64,000 bases of DNA from Oopsacas minuta (lineage: Eukaryota > Porifera > Hexactinellida > Lyssacinosida > Leucopsacidae): positions 39,865 through 103,864 of the forward strand of contig JAKMXF010000325.1 in assembly GCA_024704765.1 (NCBI GenBank), given 5' to 3'. Under the pieces are notes generated by a model, which searched no databases, was not told the origin of the DNA, and worked only from the letters and a program-made list of their open reading frames with translations. Shown one piece after another: positions 8,828 to 21,342 of this stretch. Made by a program: the position numbers and the translations under genes. The first letter of the stretch is position 1. Each line of letters opens with the position of its first letter.

Positions 8828-11800
8828 CATAGCATTCTATATACTAAGGCAATGGCACTCTATCGAAATTTTGGACCATGGATTGTCATTACCATCGGAC
8901 TACTTTACATCATAACTTTTGTATTTCTTAATATATCAAAGTGATTTTAACATTTATGTGTATCCAACAACTGCTTACTCCTTAGACATATTTTGGTATA
9001 ATTTTGCCTGATTTATAAAACTTCAGTTTTGCACATGTTTGAGTATCCAATTCAGTCGTATTGTTCGCGCGAATTAATCGCCTATAGTGCTCTAAGAATA
9101 TGTATAATTCATTATGAGGATAGAGATCTTATGTAGCAACATGCAAACTATGTATTAGCGTCAATATTTGTGATTACTTTTGAAATTTTGTGTCTTAAAC
9201 GTCTTAATATGAAAAATATTTTACCCACCCATAAATTTTGTATTCAATGTTGATAATATATAATAATTATTGTAAATATTTTCGTTTCTTCCAATTACTG
9301 CAATATTTGTACCGCATCATCACATATTCAACATGACATGCCTAGTACCTGGTTGTAAGTCGAATTATCACAGTCAAGGTGATTCATATGTGCCTACTTT
9401 TTCCTTTCCTACTGATGTTGAAACTCGTGAAAAGTGGTTTCGAGCGATCCCTCGACCGAAAGGAGACTATGAGGAGAATAAACGATTTTTGGTAAGTTGC
9501 TATAGAAATTTGTCTGTGATATAGTATAATTATTTCTATCTTTATAGGTCTGTATACATCATTTCCGTGAAGAAGATATCGAGAGGAATATTGAATATTA
9601 TAACGGAGTTGAGATGATCAAGATGCCCAGGAAAAAAGTTGTTCTTAAGAAATTTGCAGTTCCTAGTATCTTTCCAAATTGTCCAACTTATTTCACAGAT
9701 GCAGTTGCTAAAACCCAAAGGCTATCTCTAGACGATAAAGAGGAGAAGAGGATGCAGGATGTATACAAGAAAAGTCGAACAGAATTTCAAGAGACAGAAG
9801 CTAAGTTCAGGATTTCGAGTCTTAGTTGTATTATATCTAAGTTGCACATGATCGAACTCCCAAACGGTTGGCTTTTCCATCGCCCTGATTCTTCTAACAT
9901 ACTATTTCTTAAGATTCAATTTTGTGACGAAGTTTCCACTATTGAACGATATATAATTGTCGATGAAAGTTTATTTTGTAAGTCTTTTTATAAAGAAAAG
10001 AACAAAATTCAGCTCTCGTCTTCCTCGATAAATGATATCAGGTTATTAGAAAACATTATACATTAAGTTGATTTATTTGAAATATCTCCAAGTACTAATA
10101 CAAATACCTCTGCGACATCTCTGATACAACATGTGGAGAACTCTATTCATAGTCTTGGTCAAGCTATTGATACATTAGAGCACACTGATTCCAAATTATA
10201 TTTCGAAATCGCTGAGGCTTCTTTACGAATGTGTCTTACTTTTTTGCTCGATCAGTTGAAATATCTAATCATTGATAAACATGCTCGACGTTATAACATC
10301 ATCACTCTGGTCTTTTGTTTAAAAATTCACGGCATTTCCCCAGCTTGTTACCGTCTCATTCAGGGCTCTAATTGCTTAACTTTTCCTCATGAGCGTAATT
10401 TGTTGAAAGTAAAAAATAGTATTGGCTTAGAGAGTGATTATACAAAAATTCTCAGGGAAGTTGCCACTACATTCAATAATTTAGAACGCCATGTTATTCT
10501 TCAAATGGATGAGGTACATATCCGTGGTGATGCATCATATAAGGGAGGGAGAGTAATTGGGTCGATTGACAATCCTAATGATCCATATACCACAGTTTTC
10601 TCCATGATGGTTTCTAGCCTATCGGCCAAGTTTTCTACCATTGTTCGGTTGATTCCTTTGGGTTCTTCTTCTGCTGAATCATTGTATCCTATTGTCAGGT
10701 CTACTATCTGTGATATCGAAGCTTGCGGTCTATTTGTAGAAGTTGTTTGTACTGACAACTATCCACTGAACGTTCGTTTATACAAATTGTTTTCAACTAG
10801 TTCGAAACTGGAGCCAAAAGTACAACACCCCTGCAACCCACATAGAAATTTAATTTTGCTTTTTGATAGTGTTCATATCATTAAGTGCATCCGAAATAAT
10901 TGGTTGAATCTCAAAAATATTGACAACACTTTCATTTTTCCGAAGTTCGACGAATGTCTAGTAAGTATTCAAAACATCATTGACACTAACAAAAATTTTT
11001 ACCTCTCCATCCCTAGAGCCAGCATTTCTACTGCCAATTTGACCTCTAAATCTGTATATCCAGATATTTGTTACGCTCGATTTCAAGATATACGAGATTT
11101 GTTTAGATCGGATAGATGTAATTTATTGAAACGAGCACCAAAATTAACAGCGAAAGCTTGTTGGCCCTCAAGCTTAGAACGGCAAAATGTCAGTTTTGCA
11201 TTGAAAATTTTTCATGAGACAACATCTGCTGGCCTATTAGCGTGGAAAATCGAAAATGCCACCAAACACATCAATCAAACAGTAGATTTTCTTGATCTTA
11301 TTAACCGGATATGGAAAATATTCAATGTGAACTGGGTTGGGAAAAATATACGTTTTAATGATGAATTTTCAGCCCCAATATACCCAGACGATTTTCAGTT
11401 GCTCTTTTTGAACAACGTGGTCTCCTGGTTGGATAGTTGGGTTAATCTACCTTTTTTGTCCGGAAAATTAACGCCACAAACCTTTACCAGCTTTAGACAT
11501 ACATGTGAGGCATTACCACTACTAGTCAAACAACTAACTGAAAATTGTGGGTACCAATATCTTCTTACTGCGAGAATACAAAATGATGCTTTAGAACATC
11601 ATTTTGGATTATACAGACAAATGTCAGGGTCTCACTATCAAATATCTTTTAACCAAGTTTTAGAAAGCGAACGAAGACTCCAACTTTCCAACCTTTTAAA
11701 AGTTTTTGATATAAAATATGGTTTGGCAGATAACGTTTCACTAAAAGAATACCTTAGGCAATTCGCAGACGATTGTGAGTTTATAAGTGATGAAAAGCAA

Positions 11801-12771
11801 CTCGATATAGAACCTTATATGACTATATTGAATGATATCTCGCTCATTGAATTAGAAGTTTCTCAGATTGAATGCCTCATCTATATAGCAGGATATGCAG
11901 TCTTCTCTTACATAAAAAAGTCAAATACTTGTCAATCCTGTTACGATCTTTTAACAACAGATAGACTCCTAGAAGTTAATAATGACGTTGGTTCTCAATA
12001 TACTTTGATTAATTTAGTAGATCGAGGTTCTCTTAAATATCCTTCTTCTTGTGTAGTAAAGTATGTTACTATCTTGTATAAAGCCTTTCTGATGATAGAT
12101 AACTGTGATTCCCTCAGCAAGAAATTCTATTCTGCACAGTCCCGTAGTTTGTTGGTACTCATTTCTATGACAATCATTTCAGAGAAATATACTGATGTTT
12201 GGAATGATTGTTGCTCCTGTGGCGTTTGGAATCGGGACATATTGAAGAAATTGTGTGTTACATGGTCAAATATCATCTTGTCGAAGAGAGTCCGCAATTA
12301 CAATTTTATGGTTTTAAATAGGGATAATACTAAACTTAAAAAAATACAAATAATTTTTCTTTGTTCATTTTTAGATCATTTTACTGTTAGAATTTTGTGT
12401 AGAAGACTGAAGCTATTGTATTGTTATTCGATTTGTTATGTTCAGCTGGACGTTTATGATAGTATAATATATTACTGTTACTACTACTAAGAGAATGTAT
12501 TATGTTATTTATTGTATACTACATATACGTATTGTACTGTTAAATATATGGTTTGACTTATTAAAATCTATTATGTTGATTTTGAATCTTCTAATATTGA
12601 ATTAATCAGGCCGGGTGTGGTAAATCATTTAATCTGATGATTAATAATTAACTAGAAGCAGTAGAATCACAACTATAGATAATACATTATACTTTGAAAG
12701 GCGATGGTAATGACAATCCATGGTCCAAAATTTCAATAGAGTGCCATTGCCTTAGTATATAGAATGCTATG
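8828..12771 (+). mobile_element. P-element/THAP9-like transposon, near-complete (copy 2)
   Basis: The terminal inverted repeats are about 70 bp with one mismatch (8828-8897 and 12702-12771), beginning CATAGCATTCTATATACTAA. The 7-mer ATCCATT is directly repeated at 8821-8827 and 12772-12778. Canonical P elements make 8-bp duplications, so 7 bp is slightly odd. The element is 3944 bp and carries a two-exon THAP transposase. It lies 50 bp from the MULE insertion. Confidence 0.9.
9333..12490 (+). pseudogene. THAP-domain P-element-like transposase with one in-frame stop
   Basis: Exon 1 (9333-9491) encodes the first half of a THAP C2CH zinc finger (MTCLVPGCKSNYHS). It ends at a GTAAGT donor, and exon 2 starts at 9548 after TTTATAG, in phase, with the CIHHF half carrying the last Cys and His. 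The frame continues to a TAA at 10064-10066 and then stays open in the same frame to 12490. The core shows QMDEVHI (Asp codon at 10508), CTDNYP (10754), FDSVHIIKCIRNNW typical of THAP9, and NDALEHHFGLYRQMSG (Glu codon at 11594). A C-terminal GYAVFSYIKK segment with a CxxC pair follows. One nonsense codon, or an unseen splice event, separates it from a full transposase of roughly 1030 residues. The final 50 residues look non-coding. Confidence 0.85.
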
Positions 12772-13865
12772 ATCCATTGAAAGCAAGACGATTATTTGAA
12801 GATTTCATTATTTGTTTGCTGTATATTAATTTTATATACAACAAAAATAACATACATATGAGTATATTAAATTCGGATTCAGCCTACTTGATTAACTATG
12901 TATGTCTGTTGAGAGCAAGTCTCTACTTTTAGTCAAGATTTATATGTATTTTTGACCATATATTCATAAAAACAACAATAAATTTACATATGGGAATTTG
13001 ATATGCGAAAATCGGATTCAGCGTACTTGATACCCCCTATATGTCTGTTGAGAGCACTCCTGTACCCAGGCGTATACGGCACCTACAAACGCATGAATTT
13101 GTGGAAATATATCTCTAGACGTATGAAAATTTCCCTCTAGGGGCAGAAACTCCTATATCACAATGCAAAATGTATAGTCTAGGCGTGAGAAATGAATTAG
13201 AATCCATTCTTAGGCGTATGGCCCTGAGAACCTGGATGAAATCCTGCTTGTGCTTATATTTAAAGATTTTGATTTTACATGAAATGTATTGAAATATCAT
13301 TAATCGCCTAAGATGTGAAAATGCATACCTACAATTTTCAAATGTTAGGTGCACACAACTAGACGTCACTACGAGTATGCATGTCAAATTGGGAGAAAAT
13401 TTCTAATGAAGATGACATCTGACATAAGTATGCTATCAAACAAGGCTACAAATCACAAAATTAAACTAAATTAATAACTTAATCAAAAGCAATAATAATC
13501 TCCTGTGATAAGAGGAATCAAATCTCTCTAATAGTCTAATATATCGTTCGAGTTCATTTGAACATCCCTGTAGACATGCTTAACTTTTTGAAGTCAAAAT
13601 ATGAGTTGAAAATTTTTAATATGAAATTTCAGGGTGCCTTTCTATTAATAAATTTTTAGGTATAGGCCAGACAAAAGTTGGTCTGTGCGAAATAGTGGCA
13701 CTTAATGTCCAATCGAATAGTAGAGGGTAGAAGGACACCTAATAAATAACCAACACATTTAGTTAATCATATATTACAGTGATTCTCTTAAATGTTGGCT
13801 CTGAAGATAAGTCCGAGAAAATATATGTGTCAGGCAGTGAATTCAATATTGGCCCACTATACCAG
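12772..13865. other. Gene-free stretch with copies of the dispersed AT-rich repeat
   Basis: Two degraded copies of the 'ttcataaaaacaacaataa' and 'cggattcagcgtacttga' repeat lie at about 12800-13050. The remaining sequence shows short open frames but no recognisable domain. Confidence 0.55.
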
Positions 13866-14400
13866 TGGTTCTCAACCGGTGTGCCTCAGAACCTTGACCA
13901 GTGTGCCCGTGGCGGCGCCAGGGGGCACTGATTTCCGTTAGGAACAAAATCGTTATCATTTGTTCTTGCATCCTCACTTTACACTATTAAATATTAGTAC
14001 TACTGTGGTGTATGCACTATAGTACTCAAATACCTACGGCTTTGAGGGCGAAAATGGATAATAATTCGCTTAAAAAACATGCCATTCCATTTTCACAGCC
14101 ACACATAATAGGTAGTCTGTATCCCGAAAAATTGTTGTGCCCTACTAGAAATGATTTGTGCGACCTTGGTGCCCCGCCAGTTGTGGCATCGCCTTTGAGT
14201 GTGCCACCAAAATGTCACTGGCATAAAACAATTTTAGTATGCTTTAAAGGGGAGTAGTTTCGCCTTTTAATATTAAAGTAATAAGAGTAAAGAGGAACTG
14301 CTGCTGACTACCAATATTTACTATGGTACAAGGTATAATTGTAGTAAATTTAATACCCGTTACTTAGTTGAATTCCACCTAGACAGGTGTGTCTTGAAAT
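13866..14400. mobile_element. hAT-like MITE or relic (left end clear, right end uncertain)
   Basis: CAGTGGTTCTCAACC at about 13865-13879 is the typical end sequence of many animal hAT/Charlie-type elements and is followed by the usual GTGTGCC-rich stretch. I could not find a matching inverted end with a target duplication, so the right boundary is approximate. A similar degraded end occurs near 55713. Confidence 0.4.
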
Positions 14401-14539
14401 TTATAGATGAAATAAGTGTCCCGCAGTTCGAAAAAGGTAGAAAAATATTGCATGCAAATCTACCAGTACGAATACGATGAAATGAGTACTTACATTTTGA
14501 TATACATTTTTGGGTCTTAGTTTGCAAATTTGCAAACTC

Positions 14540-14695
14540 TGTTTGCCGAAAACGATCGAAAATATGATCGAAAATTTTATGGAAAAATGATCACGATCTT
14601 CCACTCGAACACTGATTATAAAATGATCGGCGATCATTTTACGATCATTTTACGATCGTCAAAAAAAGATCACGATCAATGATCTCACGATACTA
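14540..14695. repeat. GATC/CGATCG-rich palindromic repeat (copy 1)
   Basis: There are many GATC-containing short palindromes (CGATCG, GATCGTGATC, CGATCATTTTACGATC) within about 150 bp. Its reverse complement aligns by eye with the repeat near 22560-22690 (shared 'ttag.atcgt', 'ttttttgacgatc' and 'cgatcatt' blocks). It is a dispersed repeat of unknown class. Confidence 0.55.
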
Positions 14696-14699
14696 AGTC

Positions 14700-15389
14700 C
14701 CTAATGAATTCAAAGAAGCCTAATTACCAAATAGAACACATATAGTGAAACCTCCGTTAGCGAATACCTCGAAATATTGATACTCGATCGCACCACAAAT
14801 TTGTAGAAATCATTTATTGGAACCTCTGGTAATGAACACCTAGATATAGTGAAGGCAAAATTTGGTCCCCGAGTGTGTTTACTAGGTACTATCGAATTGC
14901 TATTCTGGGAAATAAATTTTGACACTGCAACCTTTATCCGGAAATCAATACTGTTGATTCTACTACAGTATTGTCGGCACAGTAAATAGGCAAATAAATA
15001 ATTTGAGCTTTAATTAAATCATTAAAAATGTGATAGGAAATATCAATCATCAAATCATCGATTTTAACCGAAAATCAATCAAAAATCATTGATTTGATTT
15101 AAAAATATATCATCAAAATTATTATCCAAAGCCCTGCCTAAATGCATTAATAATTAGGAAAATATTAATATACAGCTTTAATTCATATTAACCGATTACT
15201 GCCGAAGAGTTACATTCGTAACGAAAAGGAACACTAATATTTTACCACCTCCGTTTATCAATTCCAGCACCAAAATCGAAATTAGCACCTTTGTGACTTC
15301 ATAAAGTCAGACTTTTTCTCGGTAATATTAAGTTAAAGCTCCTCCTAGATTTCATTGATATTTATATTGAGGCACCTTTTTTCTAAATT
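14700..15389. other. Gene-free stretch, possible pogo-like MITE remnant
   Basis: 'agtgaaacctccgttagcgaa' near 14743 resembles a pogo-like MITE end, and 'ctactacagta' near 14960 could be its other end, but the inverted repeat is weak. Nothing else is recognisable. Confidence 0.35.
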
Positions 15390-16041
15390 CGTGAACTACG
15401 TAATTAAGGACTGGAAACAGCAATAAAAAACTGGATCATGGATGAACTACAAGTGCATTCGTTTTTTGCTATTTATTATTAGTTATGAACTTTAAACGAT
15501 AAATATACCTATTTTAATTGGAAATCGACTCTGAAATTGGACCAGGGATGAAATAGAAGTCATTTAAATAAAGTATGTTATTATCATAGCATATCATTGC
15601 TTATAACTGAAATAATAACACAATAATAGGTCTAAAACAACATGAATATGACAAAGGAATAGGAAAACAAAATCATTACAAAACTGTTAAGTGATTTAGT
15701 AGCAGGAACTAATATATCTTCTAACTAGATCTAAATTCTTCAATCATTCTTACTATATGTGATTTCAGAGTTGACATTGCGAACTTTATTAGCTAGTATG
15801 CAATTAGTACATACACTAAGGATCTTCCTAAGGATAATCTAACCAGAAGTACCACAGCCCTTACAATTATCTTTCCAATGCTGGCTAAAATTATCAACCA
15901 ACATATTTTCAGTCAGCTGAATTAATACCCATCTTGATGGCGAGGAATAGAAGTGTTTTCTAAGAGTTTCATTCTCATCAATCTTGATAAATATTTTCCA
16001 TAATACAACAATTGATTCAATTACTATTCCTGAAGGCCATT

Positions 16042-16239
16042 TCAGAGAACAATCAATGTCCTTATAAGGTCATATTTAATAGTGTCTGTAATCTCAATAT
16101 CTTGGTTCTCAGTTAGGTGCTGACTACAAAGATGGCAAGTGGCAGTTTTAAGATAAGAGTATACAGCGTAACCACCAATAAATACAATTGATTGGAGAAC
16201 ATGAAGGTCGAGGTCAATAGAATTTAGATCATGTAACAA
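16042..16239 (-). pseudogene. C-terminal fragment of a P-like transposase
   Basis: The 65-residue frame contains IGGYAVYSYLK followed by a CHLC pair. It matches the C-terminal GYAVFSYIKK plus CxxC region of the element at 8828-12771. The catalytic middle is missing between this piece and the THAP fragment, which confirms an internal deletion. Confidence 0.65.
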
Positions 16240-16368
16240 TTCAGCATACTTATCGCAAGATATATTTGTGAGAATATTTTCTAGAACAAACTGGATTCAA
16301 ATAATTCAGGATTAGTGTAGTTTAGAATATCACCAATTAAGATTTCAATTTGTCGTATATCGGTTAAT

Positions 16369-17005
16369 CTACTGAGACTCAAAGGAACTTGGTGTTGGCA
16401 ACAAACTGCTGAAACTGTTAAATCTGAATGAATTGATAAGGTATAGAATATGTAGAGACTGATTGGCGAATTCCAGGTGTATGATCTCTAAGGTATTACT
16501 AGAGGAGTACCAGATCGCCCAATCTTGGTTAAGGTGTAACTCTGGCAACTTAATTTTAAGATCCTCAAAATTCCCCAAACCGAACCGTAATGAATCTTGT
16601 TGATCTTGTATAATGCTATTGTGAAGAGCTTTATCAAAGTTTTCCTCATCCTTAGATTCAAGATTTAAACGCTTTGCTATTTGACCAGTTGTATTCAAAT
16701 ATGATGGGCCTGCTTGGAAATAACAGGCACTGCGTTCGGACGATAAATTGGTCTAATGCGTGGTATTTCGGAGTAGCTACCATCAGCTTGGAGTGCCCGG
16801 TCAACGCGGATAAGATCTTCCTCCCTAAAATGGTGTATGCAAATGAATATTTATCCTCTGGAAGGTCTTCGGTTAGATCCCTATGAAGAGCTCTAATCCA
16901 TTTCTCTTTCAAATATTTAGATCCTATCGGTAAACTGAAAACAGTGCCAGTGGGGTGACCTCTGTAATTAGTTTTGCACCCAAATACAGAACATGTATTA
17001 GGCAT
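16369..17005 (-). pseudogene. N-terminal THAP-domain fragment of a P-like transposase
   Basis: The start at 17005 (MPNTCSVFGCKTNYRG) gives the first THAP Cys pair and the FSLP...KEKWIRALHR helix. A frameshift near residue 52 separates this from the ICIHHFREED half carrying the final Cys and His, around 16860-16830. A further shift leads into a frame at 16698-16369 (QIAKRLNLESKDEE, then ELHLNQDWAIWYS) that matches the post-THAP region of the element at 8828. All THAP ligands are still visible but not in one frame. Confidence 0.7.
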
Positions 17006-17410
17006 TAAGAAGTGTCTAAAATACATGTGAATAAAAGAAAAAGGTAAAACGAAGAAGAAGGAAATGTATAAAGACGAAAAATCGGGGAATTCCAATCACG
17101 GGAAAAGTTTCCGGTAAAATACAGAATAGAATATTCCAAAATAGTACCTGCTGCTGTATTCATTGAATAAAATAAATTAATGATATAATCCAATTATGGT
17201 TTAGATGTTATGGGTTATTAATAATATTTTATTTAAATGACTTCTATCTCATCCCTGGTCCAATTTCAGAGTCGATTTCCAATTAAAATAGGTACATTTA
17301 TCGTTTAAAGTTCATAATAATAATAAATAGCAAAAAACGAATGCACTTGTAGTTCATCCATGGTCCAGTTTTTTATTGCTGTTTCCAGTCCTTATATTAC
17401 GTAGTTCACG

Positions 17411-19329
17411 CTAAATTATATACAAATTGAAAAACTAATGACTGTCGAAAGTAAGTTACATCATTTCTCCAAATTTAACAGCGATATCCACCATAAATAT
17501 CAATATTTTAGCATATTTACAGGTCTACAGGTCCAAATTAGAAGGAAATATGACTTAATCACTAAAATCTTGGGCCTTGAGGACAAAGTCCGGTTTATAG
17601 GGGGATGGGTAGGGTGGCCAGAAGGTTTTTCCAAAATCTTGAACATTTTTCATTTTTTCTGAAAAGCTCCTTTACATTCCTGGACACAAACCTAAAACAC
17701 TGGACAAAAAACTGGACATTCTATAAAAGGAAATATATACATGTTTTTGTAGCATGGTAAACAAATCCTAAGTTGGAGTGTCAAGTAATACTCATATTTG
17801 ATTAATTGTGTTGCTAACTATTTTTAACTAACTAGACTTCCTTCACCAACCATGAATATAAAATTAGGTAGTGATCTGAACAGTGCCTACATATATTATT
17901 GAATATTGTTACAGACTACAATATTGATTGGATGACCTGTACACCCCAAATACACAGATTTTTCCCGGACATCACCCTAATATTTCCCAAATTTAATTAC
18001 CTGGACAAAAACCTGGGCTCTGGACAGAACCTGGACATTTCCAAATTTTGGCTAAAACTCCTTTTGATTAAAATTTTGATTTTTGGATTGATTTTGTTGT
18101 GAATGAGAATCATTTGATGATTGAATTTACAATCCTACATAAATAATCTTTAGGATGGTACAGAATCGCAGTGAAAAATTCGAAAGATCGCCCGATTAAA
18201 ACTCTTACAGGCTGTTCTAGTATACTCTCCCCTCTTAGATGATCTATTTTCTAGAATATTCTTCGAATATGCATATACCCCTAGACATTTCTAGAGAGGT
18301 CAAACAATAAAATTTCAATTGCTCGCTACGCTCACTCGTGATATTGGATGAGAAGAAACGTGTATGTATATAATTCTTGTGTTGATTTCGTGTTTATTAG
18401 CATAAAATACAAATAATGAATTAAAGATTATGAACCTGGACAGTGGTTATACTAGAAAAGAATCCTTGGATGCTGACGGTTAGCAGGCATGATCACTATT
18501 CAGTGTACTTTTGGACACTGAATGATTGCCGAGAACAAATAGATAATGAAGGCATACTTTCCAACTCTTGGTATTCAAATCTCTAGACCCTGGGAAAAAT
18601 TTCACTCCACATATAAATGAGGCGGATCCAGGAATGGTACTGGGGGTTCCTAGGTACCACCGGACGGGCCCAGGAATGTATCAACTCATTTTATTGAATG
18701 AGTTGAATGAATTGACAACGCAAATCGAGCCTGGAGGTATGAAAAGTAGGTATCTTATCTGTCCCAAGAATTGGGAATCATCTAGGGAAATCATGTAACA
18801 ATTATTTTGCTTCCGCCGTGACAACAATGCATGAGTTATGATGTTTTAAACCTAAGTTGTAAAATACGCGTATAACGTATAATACGTTATACGTGATCTA
18901 TTCTAACGTATTATACGCCTAGGTTAACCTCTAAATAGGAGATTTTGACATTGTTAGACTTATATATATATATCACATTATTATCAAGTTTCATAAAATT
19001 TGGCCAACTATGCTGAGATTTCTCATTAACATTTCGAGAACTACTGTTTTCATGGAAATATCTATTGCAAAAATTAGCCTAATAGAATTTACTTCACCAA
19101 AAATTGTAGATTGAACCTATAATAAGTATTATAGCTGATACATCTTCATTAAAAGACGTTAAACAACTTAGCAGCAGGCCCTAATGACTTCATTCACCGT
19201 GAAAGGTCGAAACCTGTACCACAGCCCATTAAGTCTAGTTCCCTGCCGGCGCCATCCGCAGAGTCACAGGAACCATCTGCTAGAGGGAAAAGGTACTAGC
19301 ACAGTAGAAACCTCCAATACTCACTCGGG
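17411..19329. other. Gene-free stretch with CTGGACA-rich relic and palindromes
   Basis: At about 17680-18050 the word CTGGACA occurs repeatedly, probably a degraded element. A TACG-rich palindrome at 18869-18893 is listed separately. No coding domain was recognised. Confidence 0.5.
18869..18893. repeat. Near-perfect TACG palindrome
   Basis: CGTATAACGTA (18869-18879) and TACGTTATACG (18883-18893) form an 11-bp inverted repeat around three bases. Related 'acgtataa(aa)cgta' strings occur near 44510 and 55895, suggesting a small dispersed palindromic repeat. Confidence 0.55.
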
Positions 19330-20150
19330 CTGATATGCCAATTTTGCAAGATCTAGCCATGCTTCCGGACGAAATGCCGAGCGTGAAGGGAGCTGATGGA
19401 AGGTATTTTCAGAGGGATTAGTTTACCGGATTCAAGTGGCTCAAGCTCAACGAGGGCCTTAAAATGTCGCATTGTGCAATCTGTATGTGGGCACTTCAGA
19501 GGCCAAGGGTACGACGGTACATCGAACATGAGCGGAAAGGAAAACGGGCTGTAGATGAAAGTGTGAGATGTCCCGAGGGCTCTTTCGATATACTCTTTCG
19601 GACACCATCTGAATCTTGTGGTGAAGGACTGAATGAAAGGTATTGACAATCGTGACATGGGTAACGCAATTGAGAAGCTCCGTTGAGTTGTTAAGATCAT
19701 CAAATGATCACCCAAACGTTGCGAAGTGTTCAAAGATATGGTTGCGATGCTGCCTACCATGATGCCCACGAACTGAGCCGCTCTGCCCCACTAGATAGCT
19801 GATGAGGCTCGAAGAGGCGCAAAATGATGTGTCTCATAAGGCAGATAACCGTGCTATGGCTCGATCCTATGTTCGAAGTCTGGAGGACTTCGACACCTAC
19901 TTCTGTAGACGGCTATTTCAAAAGCTTCTCCTCTTCACTAACCCCATCCACAAGCAATGCGAAGGGCGCGATATGATAGTTGGAGTGCGGGGTTGGGTGA
20001 GTACTTTGAAGATGTGGACGCGAATTTCTTTCCTCACAGTCACATGATTTTGTTGTGAAATATCGGGACATCTTTGCAGATGACATACTTAGGACAATGA
20101 ACAGTCTTACACCACCAAAAAGGAAATTCCTGTATGAAACCCTGATATGC
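19330..20150 (+). pseudogene. Decayed hAT-family transposase
   Basis: In a single plus-strand frame, GQGYDGTSNMSG (19501-19536) is followed by a degraded HHLNLVVKD and then SPKRCEVFKDMVA (19708-19746). These are characteristic of the hAT transposases behind many ZBED/ZMYM-like and DUF4371 proteins. The frame carries several stops but no frameshift over this stretch, so it decayed mostly by substitution. The local GC content is higher than its surroundings. No ends or target duplication were found. Confidence 0.7.
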
Positions 20151-21342
20151 ATCTATTATATCATTTATCCTTTGGGCTGAAGGCCAAGTATCGCCCCAAC
20201 CCCACTTTTCTGGGCTAATACGATTATTCTATTACTAAGCACATAGCACATGAAAGTTATGCACCAACATCTTCTAAAGCCTTGAGAGAGGCTGGAGCGA
20301 CAACTAGTAGCTAGCCTCATGCTAGTCAATTAAACCTCTGCCCGACATCTCATAGAGCGCATAGAGAGGCACCGAAGCAAGTATTAATTCAAATGATAAT
20401 TTCTAACGGATATTTGGTAAATTCGTTTAGCCCTACCTAAAACGGTTAATTAAGCCACTTTTGCAGGTAATACAATACAAATGACTTCTGGAATCGCTCC
20501 GGTGTATTGGGAATCCCAGAGAGATAAGATGGCTTCTAGGATTTCCTCTGGTCATCAATTGCATTTCAAAATAAGATTTTGGTTCACAATATAAAAAAAA
20601 CAAGTGCGCTTCGCTTGCTCGCGGTTGCGAACACTTCTTGTCCGCACACGGGCCTATGGCCCTCGAGTACATAACTCATGATCTTAACCGTAGCAAACAT
20701 GATACTGCCATAATCTTTAAATCTCCTTACTTTATGTCCCAAAAAGTGAACAAATATTTATGAAATGTTGATTTGAATATCATATTTAGAGTCAGCACAC
20801 TCGATTACCTCAGCATAACCATTGAAAGCATGTTTCTACCACAATTTTGAAATTTGTTTACTTTATATTCATAAAAACAACAATAAATTTACATATGAGA
20901 AACTTGAAATTCGAAATTCTGATTCAGCGTACTGGTTTACTCCTGTGTAGCGGTTTGAAGCAAGCCTGTATGTTTATTTTGAAATTTGGCTAATTTTTTA
21001 CTTATTTCATAAAAACAACAATAAATTTACATATGATTAATCCAAGTGTGAAAATCGGATTCAGCATGTTCGAAATATTTCGTGAAGTTTTATTGAATCA
21101 TATTTACTTCCTTGATAAACACAGTAAATTCATAGTTATGCGACAATTTCAAAATTCCATATCGTAAATCCTTTCCTTGACAAAGAAACAAACGACAATT
21201 GAAACTTAATAATATAGATTAGTAATATCTACAGTGTAACTAAAAGTCAGCCTACATTGTATGCGATTAAGAGCAGCCTTCATTACCCAATTAGTATGCT
21301 CTTATTTCCCAATAAGCATAATCTCAATCACTACCAGTAAGT
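20151..21342. other. Dispersed Helitron-like and AT-rich repeat copies, no gene
   Basis: 'gcgcttcgcttgctcgcggt' at about 20606 begins a repeat like that at 2716. AT-rich copies with 'ttcataaaaacaacaataa' follow at about 20860-21080, and a degraded 'taataatatagat' end occurs near 21206-21218. No gene was seen. Confidence 0.5.

Larger units (their letters stand above)
15390..17410 (-). mobile_element. Internally deleted P/THAP-like element with about 185-bp inverted repeats (copy 3)
   Basis: The left end (15390 onward, CGTGAACTACGTAAT) and the right end read in reverse complement from 17410 match over about 185 bp with few differences. The 7-mer CTAAATT is directly repeated at 15383-15389 and 17411-17417. 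The 2.0-kb interior keeps the THAP-encoding N terminus and a C-terminal piece on the minus strand but lacks the catalytic middle. It is a different family from copies 1 and 2, although the ends share a GGACCA-GGAT motif. Confidence 0.88.

Noticed and set aside
14012-14257. Plus-strand open frame of 81 codons
   Set aside because: It lies in a hAT-like non-coding relic and has no recognisable domain.
19353-19769. Minus-strand frame of 138 codons
   Set aside because: The plus strand carries hAT motifs over the same bases, so this is the reverse shadow of a relic.
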